Below are positions 1 through 6,156 of a stretch of DNA of 6,707 nt, piece after piece. The position numbers were made by a program, and so were the translations under genes. Location: positions 1-6,707 of the forward strand of contig JAOUNC010000156.1 in NCBI GenBank assembly GCA_029881175.1. Direction: 5' to 3'. Source of the stretch: Nitrospirota bacterium (GTDB taxonomy: Bacteria; Nitrospirota; Nitrospiria; Nitrospirales; UBA8639). Each line of letters starts with the position of its first letter. Within the stretch, counting starts at the first letter, position 1. Below the pieces are notes generated by a model. That model was not told the DNA's origin and searched no databases. It saw nothing but the letters and a program-made list of their open reading frames with translations.

Positions 1-1
1 T

Positions 2-241
2 GGATTGGATGATGCCAATCTCTCAAAGGTTGAACTCTGCAAAGAGATCCAGAACGTGATTCCATCTTTTGTGTTTTTTGAAGCACCAATAGGAGAAGAT
101 CCGGATAAGCGAGACTATCTTGTGTCCAATGCCAGAATCTTACAGACAGGCTATCGGCCTGATTGGACGATAATGAGGGGAATTCGAGAGCTCATGAAAT
201 GCTATCGAATGCTTGGGCATGGTGTTCATGGTAATGCATAA
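2..241 (+). CDS. NAD-dependent epimerase/dehydratase (SDR family), C-terminal fragment
   Basis: The reading frame is open from the first base of the window to TAA at 239-241, so only the last 79 or so residues of a longer protein are visible. They resemble the C-terminal part of extended SDR sugar-nucleotide epimerases/dehydratases. The start matches the segment that follows the conserved Asn-Val-Gly strand (GLDDANLSK...). It is followed by an EAPIGEDPDKRDYLVSN-like stretch, then by 'GYRPDWTIMRGIRELMKCYRML', split here as GYRPDWTIMRGIRE and LMKCYRML, the usual C-terminal helix. In other clusters a full-length protein of this type (about 300-330 residues) often precedes a heptose guanylyltransferase gene, as here. 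The Rossmann motif and the Tyr-x-x-x-Lys catalytic pair are upstream of the window, so the reaction cannot be assigned. A TTG at 5-7 could be read as a start, but the homology runs through it and it is not the real one. The 3' end overlaps the start of hddC. Confidence 0.8.
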   Translation, partial: GLDDANLSKVELCKEIQNVIPSFVFFEAPIGEDPDKRDYLVSNARILQTGYRPDWTIMRGIRELMKCYRMLGHGVHGNA

Positions 242-992
242 CAGAGATGGTCAATCGAATCTTCTATCGAAGTGTGAAAAAAATGATTTGAGCGCGGTCA
301 TTCTCGCCGGTGGGTTAGGTACTCGGTTACGGTCCATGGTCAATGATCGTCCGAAGGTGATGGCGGAAATCCAGGGGCGGCCTTTTATCGAATGGCTGAT
401 TATCTCTCTGCGTCAGGGAGGTATTCATCGCATCCTGCTCTCCATCGGGTATCTCGGACAATCGATTGTGGATTATTTCCAAGATGGCCAAGCGTGGGGG
501 GTCTCGATAGATTATTCCCTGGAGCCAGCCTCACTCGGCACGGGTGGAGCCCTTCGGCATTGTCTTCCCCTACTAAGTGAGGATCCTGTACTGGTTCTCA
601 ACGGCGATTCCTATTGTGGAGTGAATTTCCAGAATTACCTGGCCTGGTTTGGTGCAAGAGATCGGATGGGCGCATTGGTCCTGGCTCGAGTGCCCCAATC
701 GAGCCGGTTTGGGCAAGTTGAGATCACAGATCAAGGTGAAATTGCTTGTTTCCAGGAAAAAGGCTCCATGACGCAAAGTCCTTGGATCAATGCGGGAGTC
801 TATCTGTTTTCCCCTCGCCTTCTTCAGACGATTCCTGACGGGAAACCGGTTTCCCTGGAAAGAGAAATTTTGCCCAATTGGGTTGGGCGGGGGTTGTGGG
901 GCTACCCTTGCTCTGGGGAATTTGTGGATCTAGGGACTCCGGAGGGTTACCAGGAAACACAAAAACTTTTTTCCACCCTATCTTTTCCTTAA
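234..992 (+). CDS. hddC: D-glycero-alpha-D-manno-heptose 1-phosphate guanylyltransferase-like nucleotidyltransferase
   Basis: Likely transfers GMP from GTP to D-glycero-alpha-D-manno-heptose 1-phosphate, giving GDP-heptose in the cytoplasm. From ATG 234 it is about 252 residues, near the family's usual 230-250. Near the N-terminus is the nucleotide-binding signature AVILAGGLGTRLR (residues about 22-34), followed by NDRPKVMAEI with the conserved Arg-Pro-Lys. Further on are the LSIGYLGQSIVDYF segment, EPASLGTGGALRHCLP and VLNGDSYC, where the Asp helps bind metal and sugar. This pattern is typical of HddC rather than of glucose-1-phosphate or mannose-1-phosphate enzymes, although close relatives with other sugars exist. 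The start is uncertain: in-frame starts at 213 (TTG), 219, 228 and 234 all overlap the upstream SDR gene and none has a strong Shine-Dalgarno sequence; 234 gives the smallest overlap (8 bases). About 20 residues precede the conserved domain even so. The overlap suggests co-transcription and translational coupling with the upstream gene. Confidence 0.85.
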   Translation: MHNRDGQSNLLSKCEKNDLSAVILAGGLGTRLRSMVNDRPKVMAEIQGRPFIEWLIISLRQGGIHRILLSIGYLGQSIVDYFQDGQAWGVSIDYSLEPASLGTGGALRHCLPLLSEDPVLVLNGDSYCGVNFQNYLAWFGARDRMGALVLARVPQSSRFGQVEITDQGEIACFQEKGSMTQSPWINAGVYLFSPRLLQTIPDGKPVSLEREILPNWVGRGLWGYPCSGEFVDLGTPEGYQETQKLFSTLSFP

Positions 993-1050
993 CTCTCCTT
1001 CCTTCGTGTTCAACCTCCGAGTCTTTCCTTATCGCCTACATCGGCTCATT
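971..1050 (+). terminator. Possible Rho-dependent termination (rut-like) tract after hddC
   Basis: Counted by eye, these 80 bases contain about 30 C and 7 G on the + strand, and few purines overall, starting in the last codons of hddC and continuing past its stop. C-rich, G-poor, unstructured RNA of this length is the known loading signal for Rho. No intrinsic terminator hairpin is seen nearby. The reading rests only on composition, and the tract could equally be ordinary non-coding sequence. Confidence 0.25.
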
Positions 1051-1300
1051 TAAGAAAATATGACAGGTAGGCAAAAATATCCCTATACAGGCAGTGAATG
1101 TCTGTCGTTTTCCGGAACTAGAAATTTCATAAGCTTTACAATTCATATCAGTGTTTGTTCAGGACCCTCTACCAGTTCAGGAATTGACTGGTCTGATTAT
1201 TGCTGTAAGTTCCTGCTAGTTAGATACAAGTCATCAATGCTGATGCGTTAAGGAGCATGCTTCAGTAGGTTTTTTTAAAAATGGTGCAAAGAGAATTTAG
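993..1300. other. 308-bp intergenic gap with no credible gene; C-rich tract then promoter-like sequences
   Basis: This is the only sizeable gap in an otherwise overlapping gene row. Small open frames cross it (for example 1060-1251) but have no ribosome binding site and no recognisable protein family. The left part is pyrimidine-rich and G-poor on the + strand. The middle holds an ATGACA/TATACA pair. The right part holds an 8-base direct repeat (GTTCAGGA at 1157-1164 and 1175-1182), a 6-bp inverted repeat (ACCAGT 1171-1176 / ACTGGT 1187-1192), and a TTGACT box at 1184-1189. No intrinsic terminator (GC-rich stem followed by a T run) is visible. The most likely role is a transcriptional boundary between hddC and hddA, with a decayed gene as the alternative. 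Confidence 0.6.
1060..1089 (+). promoter_or_regulatory. Candidate sigma70-like promoter for the hddA operon
   Basis: ATGACA (1060-1065, five of six bases of TTGACA) is separated by 18 bases from TATACA (1084-1089, four of six of TATAAT). It would direct transcription rightward into hddA, leaving a leader of roughly 200 bases. A second, weaker candidate is TTGACT at 1184-1189 followed after 16 bases by TAAGTT at 1206-1211; it overlaps the inverted repeat at 1171-1192. Matches of this quality occur by chance, so both are tentative. Confidence 0.25.
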
Positions 1301-2395
1301 ATGATCATTAGCCGAACGCCATTTCGTATATCTTTTTTTGGGGGAGGTACTGACTATCCGACTTGGTACCGGAAGCATGGTGGCGCTGTTCTAACCTCTA
1401 CCATCAATAAATACTGCTATATCATGTGCCGTTATCTTCCACCATTTTTTGAGCATAAGTTTGCCCTACGCTATTCAAAAATCGAAAATCGACACAATAT
1501 TGATGACATCGAACATCCAGCAGTCAGGGAAGTTCTGCGTTATTTAAATTTTAGTAGAGGGGTTGAAATAAATCATGATGGTGATGTGCCCGCAAGAAGT
1601 GGAATGGGGTCTAGTTCTTCCTTTACGGTTGGACTTATTCATGCTTTGTATGCTTTGCGAGGACAAATGCCCAGTAAGTCTCAACTGGCTCAGGAAAGTT
1701 CCTTCATTGAACAAGAGCGAATAAAGGAGATTGTGGGATCACAAGACCAAGCTGCCGTAGCATACGGGGGGCTGAACCACATTGTCTTTCATCAAAATGA
1801 GGAATTGTCAGTGCGGCCGCTCACGATTTCACGTGATCGTGCTCGTGAGCTGAATTCACACCTCATGTTGTTCTATACGGGGATTCAACGAACAGCCTCC
1901 AATATTGCAGAAAGCTATACGAATGGTTTTGAAGAAAAAAGAAGACAGCTAAGAATTATGCTGGATTTGGTGGATGAAGGTATTTCGATTTTGGGGAGTG
2001 GCCAGGATATTACGGGGTTTGGAGATTTGCTTCATGAAGCCTGGGCATTGAAACGAGACTTAAGTCCGTTGGTTTCCAATCAAGATATAGATGGGATCTA
2101 TGAAGCTGCAATGTCGGCAGGGGCGCTAGGTGGGAAAATCACCGGTGCTGGTGGCGGTGGATTTATGTTGCTCTTTGTCCCTCCTTACAAACAGTCAGTG
2201 GTGAAAGAGAAATTACATCAGCTTATTCATGTCCCATTTCGTTTCGAGTTTTCAGGAAGCCAAATTATTTTTTGTGATCCAGAAGAAGACTATTCTGCCG
2301 AGGAAATTCGCCGAGACCATATGCCTATTCAAATGTTTCGCGAGCTTGCCATACCTACTATTGGGGATTCACGGTTGTTTCATGATGAAAACTGA
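1301..2395 (+). CDS. hddA: D-glycero-alpha-D-manno-heptose 7-phosphate kinase (GHMP family)
   Basis: Likely phosphorylates D-glycero-D-manno-heptose 7-phosphate at C1 using ATP, giving the 1,7-bisphosphate on the route to GDP-heptose; cytoplasmic. At 364 residues it is close to the family length (about 330-360). All three GHMP motifs are present: the N-terminal sugar-binding PFRISFFGGGTDYP (residues 7-20), the ATP-binding loop PARSGMGSSSS (97-107), and KITGAGGGGF (279-288) near the C-terminus. GSQDQAAVAYGG (146-157) carries the Asp (149) expected near the active site. The MIISRTPFRISFFGGGTDYP beginning is the usual HddA N-terminus, which fixes the ATG at 1301; a modest GAGA Shine-Dalgarno lies at 1291-1294. 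It follows a 308-bp gap and may open its own transcription unit; its end overlaps the transketolase gene by 14 bases. The substrate is inferred from family and from the adjacent hddC; related kinases act on other sugars. Confidence 0.87.
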   Translation: MIISRTPFRISFFGGGTDYPTWYRKHGGAVLTSTINKYCYIMCRYLPPFFEHKFALRYSKIENRHNIDDIEHPAVREVLRYLNFSRGVEINHDGDVPARSGMGSSSSFTVGLIHALYALRGQMPSKSQLAQESSFIEQERIKEIVGSQDQAAVAYGGLNHIVFHQNEELSVRPLTISRDRARELNSHLMLFYTGIQRTASNIAESYTNGFEEKRRQLRIMLDLVDEGISILGSGQDITGFGDLLHEAWALKRDLSPLVSNQDIDGIYEAAMSAGALGGKITGAGGGGFMLLFVPPYKQSVVKEKLHQLIHVPFRFEFSGSQIIFCDPEEDYSAEEIRRDHMPIQMFRELAIPTIGDSRLFHDEN

Positions 2396-3272
2396 TTGCC
2401 CTGTGTCCCCACAGTCGATCTCTAGCTTGTCAATCCAATGTCTGGAACGGAAGACAAGACGTCTACGAGCCACGTGTGTGCAGATGGCTCATGACGGGGG
2501 AGAGGGACATTTGAATGGTGCGTTGAGTTGTATGGATTTGTTGGTTGCTCTTTTTTACAGGTGGATGAAAAACTATCCCGACAACCCGAAACATGAAAAT
2601 CGCGATCGGTTCATTTTTAGTAAAGGACATGCGTGTACTGCGTATTACGCGATCCTTGCTGATAGGGGATTTATCCCGATGAATTGGCTTGCGCAGTATG
2701 CGAAAAATAATTCACCCCTTCCAAGCCATCCCTGTTTACATGCACTTCCAGTTCTTGATTGGTCTTCAGGTAGCTTAGGTCACGGGCTTGGGGTGGCAAC
2801 TGGGATGAGCTATGGGCTGAAACTGAGTGGAAACCCTTCGCGTGTTGTCACTCTCCTTAGTGATGGTGAATGTAATGAAGGTAGTACCTGGGAAGGGGCG
2901 ATGTTTGCGGCGGCACAGCAATTAGAGAATCTGTTGGTGGTGGTCGATTATAACCGCATTCAATCAGTCGGAAGGACAGATGTGTTAAATGGATTCACGT
3001 CTTTTGAAGAAAAGTTTAAAGCCTTTGGTTGGGGAGCTAAAACAATAGATGGTCACCATTTGCCAGAAATTAACGATGCCCTGAACGAGTTTCCTTTTGA
3101 ATCTGGGAAGCCGTCTGCTCTCATTGCAAAAACGACTGCAGGCCGTGGTGTGAGTTTCATGGAGGATCAAGTGCTGTGGCATTACCGTGTACCTTCTGGT
3201 GACGATGTGAAGCAGGCGTTGGAGGAGTTGGGTGAAGCTCCTCTTTATTTCAGAGAAGGAAATCCTTCATGA
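2382..3272 (+). CDS. Transketolase, N-terminal (ThDP-binding) subunit
   Basis: About 296 residues, matching stand-alone N-terminal halves of transketolase. Together with the next gene it should form a thiamine-diphosphate enzyme that moves a two-carbon ketol unit between sugars. Visible landmarks are EGHLNGALSCMDL (His43, an expected substrate/cofactor residue), RDRFIFSKGHA (about 75-84), SGSLGHGLGVATGM (about 130-143), and the ThDP/metal motif SDGECNEGSTWEG (160-172) ending at VVDYN (187-191). The motif begins Ser-Asp-Gly rather than the classical Gly-Asp-Gly, a variant I associate with surface-polysaccharide cluster homologues. The tail NRIQSVGRT...FKAFGWGAKTIDGHH is also typical. The frame is open back to 2229, but that stretch only shadows hddA; ATG 2382 (or the adjacent ATG 2385) gives the expected length and overlaps hddA by 14 or 11 bases. 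A GGGGA at 2363-2366 is rather distant for a ribosome site. The stop overlaps the next start. Confidence 0.87.
   Translation: MMKTDCPVSPQSISSLSIQCLERKTRRLRATCVQMAHDGGEGHLNGALSCMDLLVALFYRWMKNYPDNPKHENRDRFIFSKGHACTAYYAILADRGFIPMNWLAQYAKNNSPLPSHPCLHALPVLDWSSGSLGHGLGVATGMSYGLKLSGNPSRVVTLLSDGECNEGSTWEGAMFAAAQQLENLLVVVDYNRIQSVGRTDVLNGFTSFEEKFKAFGWGAKTIDGHHLPEINDALNEFPFESGKPSALIAKTTAGRGVSFMEDQVLWHYRVPSGDDVKQALEELGEAPLYFREGNPS
3255..3271 (+). promoter_or_regulatory. Shine-Dalgarno inside a small hairpin before the transketolase C-terminal gene
   Basis: The ribosome binding site GAAGGA (3255-3260) stands 8 bases before ATG 3269. Its GAAGG (3255-3259) is exactly complementary to CCTTC (3264-3268), separated by AAAT, which could form a 5-bp hairpin that ends at the start codon. 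Because it lies within the last codons of the upstream subunit, translating ribosomes would open it, a simple way to couple translation of the two subunits. The stem is short, so its stability in the cell is uncertain. Confidence 0.4.
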
Positions 3273-4186
3273 GAAAAGCTTTCTCTGACAGTCTCATGAA
3301 AGAAGCGGAAAATAATCCCCAAGTGACTTTCATGACCGGGGACCTTGGTTTTCAGGTATTTGATGAGTTTTCTGAAAAATTTGGTGCCCGGTATATCAAT
3401 GTTGGCGTCGCTGAGGCCCAATTGATCAATGTGGCCGCTGGCATGGCGGCGGAAGGTTGGCGACCAGTTGCCTATTCGATTGCTTCGTTCGCCACTGCCC
3501 GGCCATTCGAACAAATTCGCTATTGTGTGAGTTATCCAAATTTGCCAGTGACTCTCGTGGGCGCTGGCCGTGGGTTTACCTATTCGACCAGCGGGGTGTC
3601 CCACCATGCTCTTGATGATATTGGTCTCATGTCATTACTCCCCAACATGACCGTTGTGATACCTGGGGATCCTACCGAAATAGAGGAGCTGTTTCCGCAA
3701 GTCATGCGTTGTTCTGGCCCAGCCTACTTTACGGTCGGGCGGTTTGGAGAGCCACGGTATCAAGCGGAAGAGCCTTCTGTACTTGGAAAGGCTCGATTGC
3801 TCAAATCCGGTCAAAAGATTGCCATCATGAGTACAGGGGAAATTACGCATGAAGTGTTGAAGTCGGTCAACCTTCTTCATTCAGAGAATATTATTCCTAT
3901 GGTGTATCAGATGCACACGATTAAACCCCTCGACACGGTCACCTTAGATAACTTAGCGGATCAGGTCAGGGCCATGCTTGTTGTCGAGGAGCATTTTCCC
4001 AATGGAGGCCTTTGGGCAGCTGTCACACAGTGGAACGCCATCCGGGATAAACCCATTCGATTGCAAAGGGTGGGTCCCCCCGACTCCTTTATTCTTGGCA
4101 ATCTGAATCGTGAAGATGTTCGAAAAAAAATAGGGTGTGACGCACATTCCATCGCCATCACATGCCGATTGTTATGGAACCAATGA
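3269..4186 (+). CDS. Transketolase, C-terminal (pyrimidine-binding) subunit
   Basis: A 305-residue partner of the preceding gene. It begins MRKAFSDSLMKEAENNP and MTGDLGFQVF, the usual opening of this half. Glu49 in NVGVAEAQLINVAAGMA is the expected catalytic Glu that activates the thiamine ring. SIASFATARPFEQIR (about 70-84) is the aromatic cofactor pocket, and the TSGVSHHALDDIGLM segment (about 107-121) carries the active-site His pair 112/113. The C-terminal third (from about 185) is a transketolase C domain, with VVEEHFPNGGLWAAV. All key residues look intact, so an active heterotetramer with the N-terminal subunit is expected. Such split pairs also resemble 1-deoxyxylulose-5-phosphate synthase and pyruvate dehydrogenase E1 halves, but the motifs favour transketolase. 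The start is fixed by the GAAGGA site and by the ATGA overlap (3269-3272). Its stop overlaps the next gene in the same fashion. Donor and acceptor sugars are unknown. Confidence 0.88.
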   Translation: MRKAFSDSLMKEAENNPQVTFMTGDLGFQVFDEFSEKFGARYINVGVAEAQLINVAAGMAAEGWRPVAYSIASFATARPFEQIRYCVSYPNLPVTLVGAGRGFTYSTSGVSHHALDDIGLMSLLPNMTVVIPGDPTEIEELFPQVMRCSGPAYFTVGRFGEPRYQAEEPSVLGKARLLKSGQKIAIMSTGEITHEVLKSVNLLHSENIIPMVYQMHTIKPLDTVTLDNLADQVRAMLVVEEHFPNGGLWAAVTQWNAIRDKPIRLQRVGPPDSFILGNLNREDVRKKIGCDAHSIAITCRLLWNQ

Positions 4187-5157
4187 GTACGCAAAAAGAA
4201 GAAACGAATGTGCTATATCAAAAAATTCTCGTTACCGGAGGGACCGGACTCTTGGGGACGGGACTCAGGGCTATTGTAAGCCAATATCCGGAACGAACAT
4301 TTACCTTCCTCAGTTCTCGTGATTGCAATCTTACGAAAGCTGAGGAAGTACAACATTGTGTAGCGACCCATTCACCAGATGCCATTATACATTTCGCAGC
4401 ATTGAGTGGAGGTGTGCAGTACAGTACGAAATATCCCGCAACATTGTTACGAGACAATCTCTTAATGAATTCCAATGTACTAGAAGCCACCCGAAACAAT
4501 CACGTGAAGAAAACGGTCATGACGCTTTCCACTGGTATGTATCCCCCCAATGCGCTCAATCCTATCAAGGAGGAATACATTCATGATGGGTATCCACATG
4601 AATCCAATTACAGTTACTCCTTTGCTAAACGGTTAATCGATCCAAGCATTAAAGCCTATCGGGCCGAGTATGGTATGAACGTGATAGGATTGATTTCCAA
4701 TGGAATTTTTGGGGAGAACGCGAATTTTCGTCCAGAAGAATCCATTATGCTCGCAGCGCTCATACGACGATTTTATGAGAATGCGGATAAAGATACGAAA
4801 ATCGTGATTTGGGGCGATGGATCACCCTTGCGGGAATACACCTATTCACAGGACATGGCTCGGGCCTTTATGTGGTGCTTAGATCATTATGATGATTCAC
4901 AGATTTTAAATATTGGCTCGACCGAAGAATATTCAGTGAAGGAGACAGCATATATGATTGCCGATATTTTGGGTGTGAACCGAAGTCGGATTGAGTTCGA
5001 TGTCTCAAGGCCAAATGGCATCTATAAGAAAAGCACGGATAATTCACGGTTCCTCTCATTGTCAGGGTTCCAGTATACCCCTTTTCGGGTTGGATTGGAG
5101 AACGCCATCGAATGGTTCTCTCGGAATTATCATCAGGCTGGGGCAGTGAGGCTATAG
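4183..5157 (+). CDS. GDP-L-fucose synthase-like SDR, probably a C4-ketoreductase without epimerase activity
   Basis: About 324 residues, near GDP-L-fucose synthase (Fcl/WcaG) length. It has the NADP(H) Rossmann motif ILVTGGTGLLGTGL (residues 15-28), the catalytic Ser116 in LSTGMYPP, the Tyr145-x-x-x-Lys149 pair in YSFAK, a nucleotide-sugar segment WGDGSPLREYTYSQDMA (210-226) with Arg217 aligning with E. coli Arg209, and a VSRPNG segment. It therefore most likely reduces a GDP-4-keto-6-deoxy sugar with NADPH. However, the E. coli residues that carry out the 3,5-epimerization, Cys109 and His179, align with Gly118 and Ile188 here; the alignment was made from memory of the E. coli protein. A plain C4 reductase, like those of 6-deoxy-heptose pathways, fits better than true fucose synthesis. 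In-frame ATGs exist at 4162, 4174 and 4183; 4183 is preferred because it makes an ATGA overlap with the previous stop and leaves a normal N-terminus. Only weak ribosome-site sequence (GGA, 4176-4178) is seen. Confidence 0.78.
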   Translation: MSTQKEETNVLYQKILVTGGTGLLGTGLRAIVSQYPERTFTFLSSRDCNLTKAEEVQHCVATHSPDAIIHFAALSGGVQYSTKYPATLLRDNLLMNSNVLEATRNNHVKKTVMTLSTGMYPPNALNPIKEEYIHDGYPHESNYSYSFAKRLIDPSIKAYRAEYGMNVIGLISNGIFGENANFRPEESIMLAALIRRFYENADKDTKIVIWGDGSPLREYTYSQDMARAFMWCLDHYDDSQILNIGSTEEYSVKETAYMIADILGVNRSRIEFDVSRPNGIYKKSTDNSRFLSLSGFQYTPFRVGLENAIEWFSRNYHQAGAVRL

Positions 5158-5172
5158 GTAGAGGTTGAATTC

Positions 5173-6156
5173 GTGAAATATAGACCTCTTGGTAAAACCG
5201 GGATAAACGTTTCTGAGATTGGGTTTGGCACCTGGGGATTGGGTGGTAATGCCTATGGGCCAATCGATGATCGTGTGTCCATTCAGGCTCTTCAAACGGC
5301 TTTTGATCATGGCGTAACCTTTTTTGACACATCCGATCTCTATGGGGATGGTCGAAGCGAAGAGGTCTTAGGCCAGGCCTTGCACGATGTCAGGGAAAGC
5401 GTCGTGATCTGCACCAAGGTTGGTCTTCTCCCTCACACGGGGTTTTCTATGCCCTCTGATTTCTCGCCTCCGTACATCCGAAAAAAAATCCAAGACAGCT
5501 TAAGACGCCTAAAGACGGATTACGTGGATCTGTATCTTCTCCATAGCCCGACGATGGACATTTTAGCGAAACATCCAGAAACGTTGGAGGTTATGGCTGA
5601 GCTTCAGAAGGCAGGTCTGATTCGGAGTTATGGTGTTTCTGTGCGTTCTCCAGATGAGGGGGTCACAGCCATTCAACAGTTCGAGATTGCGGCTATTGAA
5701 GTCAATTTTAACCTGATTGATCAAAGGGCCATTGAGAATGGATTATTTGACCTTGCTCAAAAGGTTCAGGCCGGGATTATTGTTCGTACTCCGCTGTGTT
5801 TTGGCTATTTAACAGGCCATCTGCGTGGGGACGAACAGTTTGAAGGTATTGATCACCGAACAAATTGGCCCACGAGCCAATTGCAACGTTGGGCTAAAGC
5901 CCCAGAATACTTTTCGTCTTTAGCCGAAAGTAGAAAATCGACTATCAGTCAGGTTGCTCTCCGATTCTGTCTTGATCAAGAGAGTATTTCAACCCTGATT
6001 CCAGGCATGATGAATCCTGATCAGGTATTGGAAAATGTGTTGAGTAGCCAACTTGAGTCCCTGACGCCTGAAGAGAAGACTCAAATTCAAAACATTTACC
6101 AGACAAATACTTTTTACGACAAAAATGCCAAACAAGAAAGTCTTGCAACATCATGA
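5173..6156 (+). CDS. Aldo/keto reductase
   Basis: A 327-residue NADPH-dependent oxidoreductase of the aldo/keto reductase superfamily, expected to fold as a TIM barrel in the cytoplasm. It opens with MKYRPLGKTGINVSEIGFGTWGLGG, split as MKYRPLGKTG and INVSEIGFGTWGLGG, the usual family N-terminus. The full catalytic tetrad is visible: Asp52 (FFDTSDLYG), Tyr57, Lys82 (VICTKVG) and His124 (LYLLHSP). The C-terminal cofactor region includes LIPGMMNPDQVLENV. The start is a GTG at 5173, well supported by AGAGGT at 5160-5165 with 7 bases between, and the start lies 15 bases after the previous stop. Position between a keto-sugar reductase and a methyltransferase suggests it reduces a keto group of a nucleotide-linked sugar or precursor, as some members do in deoxysugar pathways. 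Substrate cannot be read from sequence; oxidation of an alcohol or a general housekeeping role is possible. Confidence 0.85.
   Translation: MKYRPLGKTGINVSEIGFGTWGLGGNAYGPIDDRVSIQALQTAFDHGVTFFDTSDLYGDGRSEEVLGQALHDVRESVVICTKVGLLPHTGFSMPSDFSPPYIRKKIQDSLRRLKTDYVDLYLLHSPTMDILAKHPETLEVMAELQKAGLIRSYGVSVRSPDEGVTAIQQFEIAAIEVNFNLIDQRAIENGLFDLAQKVQAGIIVRTPLCFGYLTGHLRGDEQFEGIDHRTNWPTSQLQRWAKAPEYFSSLAESRKSTISQVALRFCLDQESISTLIPGMMNPDQVLENVLSSQLESLTPEEKTQIQNIYQTNTFYDKNAKQESLATS

Noticed and set aside
1060..1251. 63-residue + strand open frame in the gap before hddA
   Set aside because: There is no Shine-Dalgarno before its ATG, the composition is Ser/Thr/Cys-rich and unlike the neighbours, and no known family is recognisable.
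1251..1280. AAGGAG followed by ATG, a palindrome AGCATGCT and a T run just upstream of hddA
   Set aside because: The ATG is one base from the Shine-Dalgarno-like sequence and opens only a three-codon frame; the palindrome has no loop, so it is not a convincing terminator or leader peptide.
2229..2381. Upstream extension of the transketolase N-terminal subunit by 51 residues
   Set aside because: The extra residues are only hddA read in another frame, resemble no transketolase N-terminus, and would require a 167-base gene overlap.
3245..3607. 120-residue minus-strand open frame opposite the start of the transketolase C-terminal subunit
   Set aside because: It lies opposite catalytic motifs of the + strand gene and shows no family features.
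4162..4182. Earlier ATG starts (4162, 4174) for the fucose-synthase-like SDR
   Set aside because: No ribosome binding site precedes them and they lengthen an already long lead before the Rossmann motif; ATG 4183 gives an ATGA overlap like other junctions. They cannot be fully excluded.
4868..5332. 154-residue minus-strand open frame across the SDR/reductase junction
   Set aside because: It is antisense to two well-supported genes, has no recognisable domain, and has an Arg/His/Pro-rich composition typical of a shadow frame.
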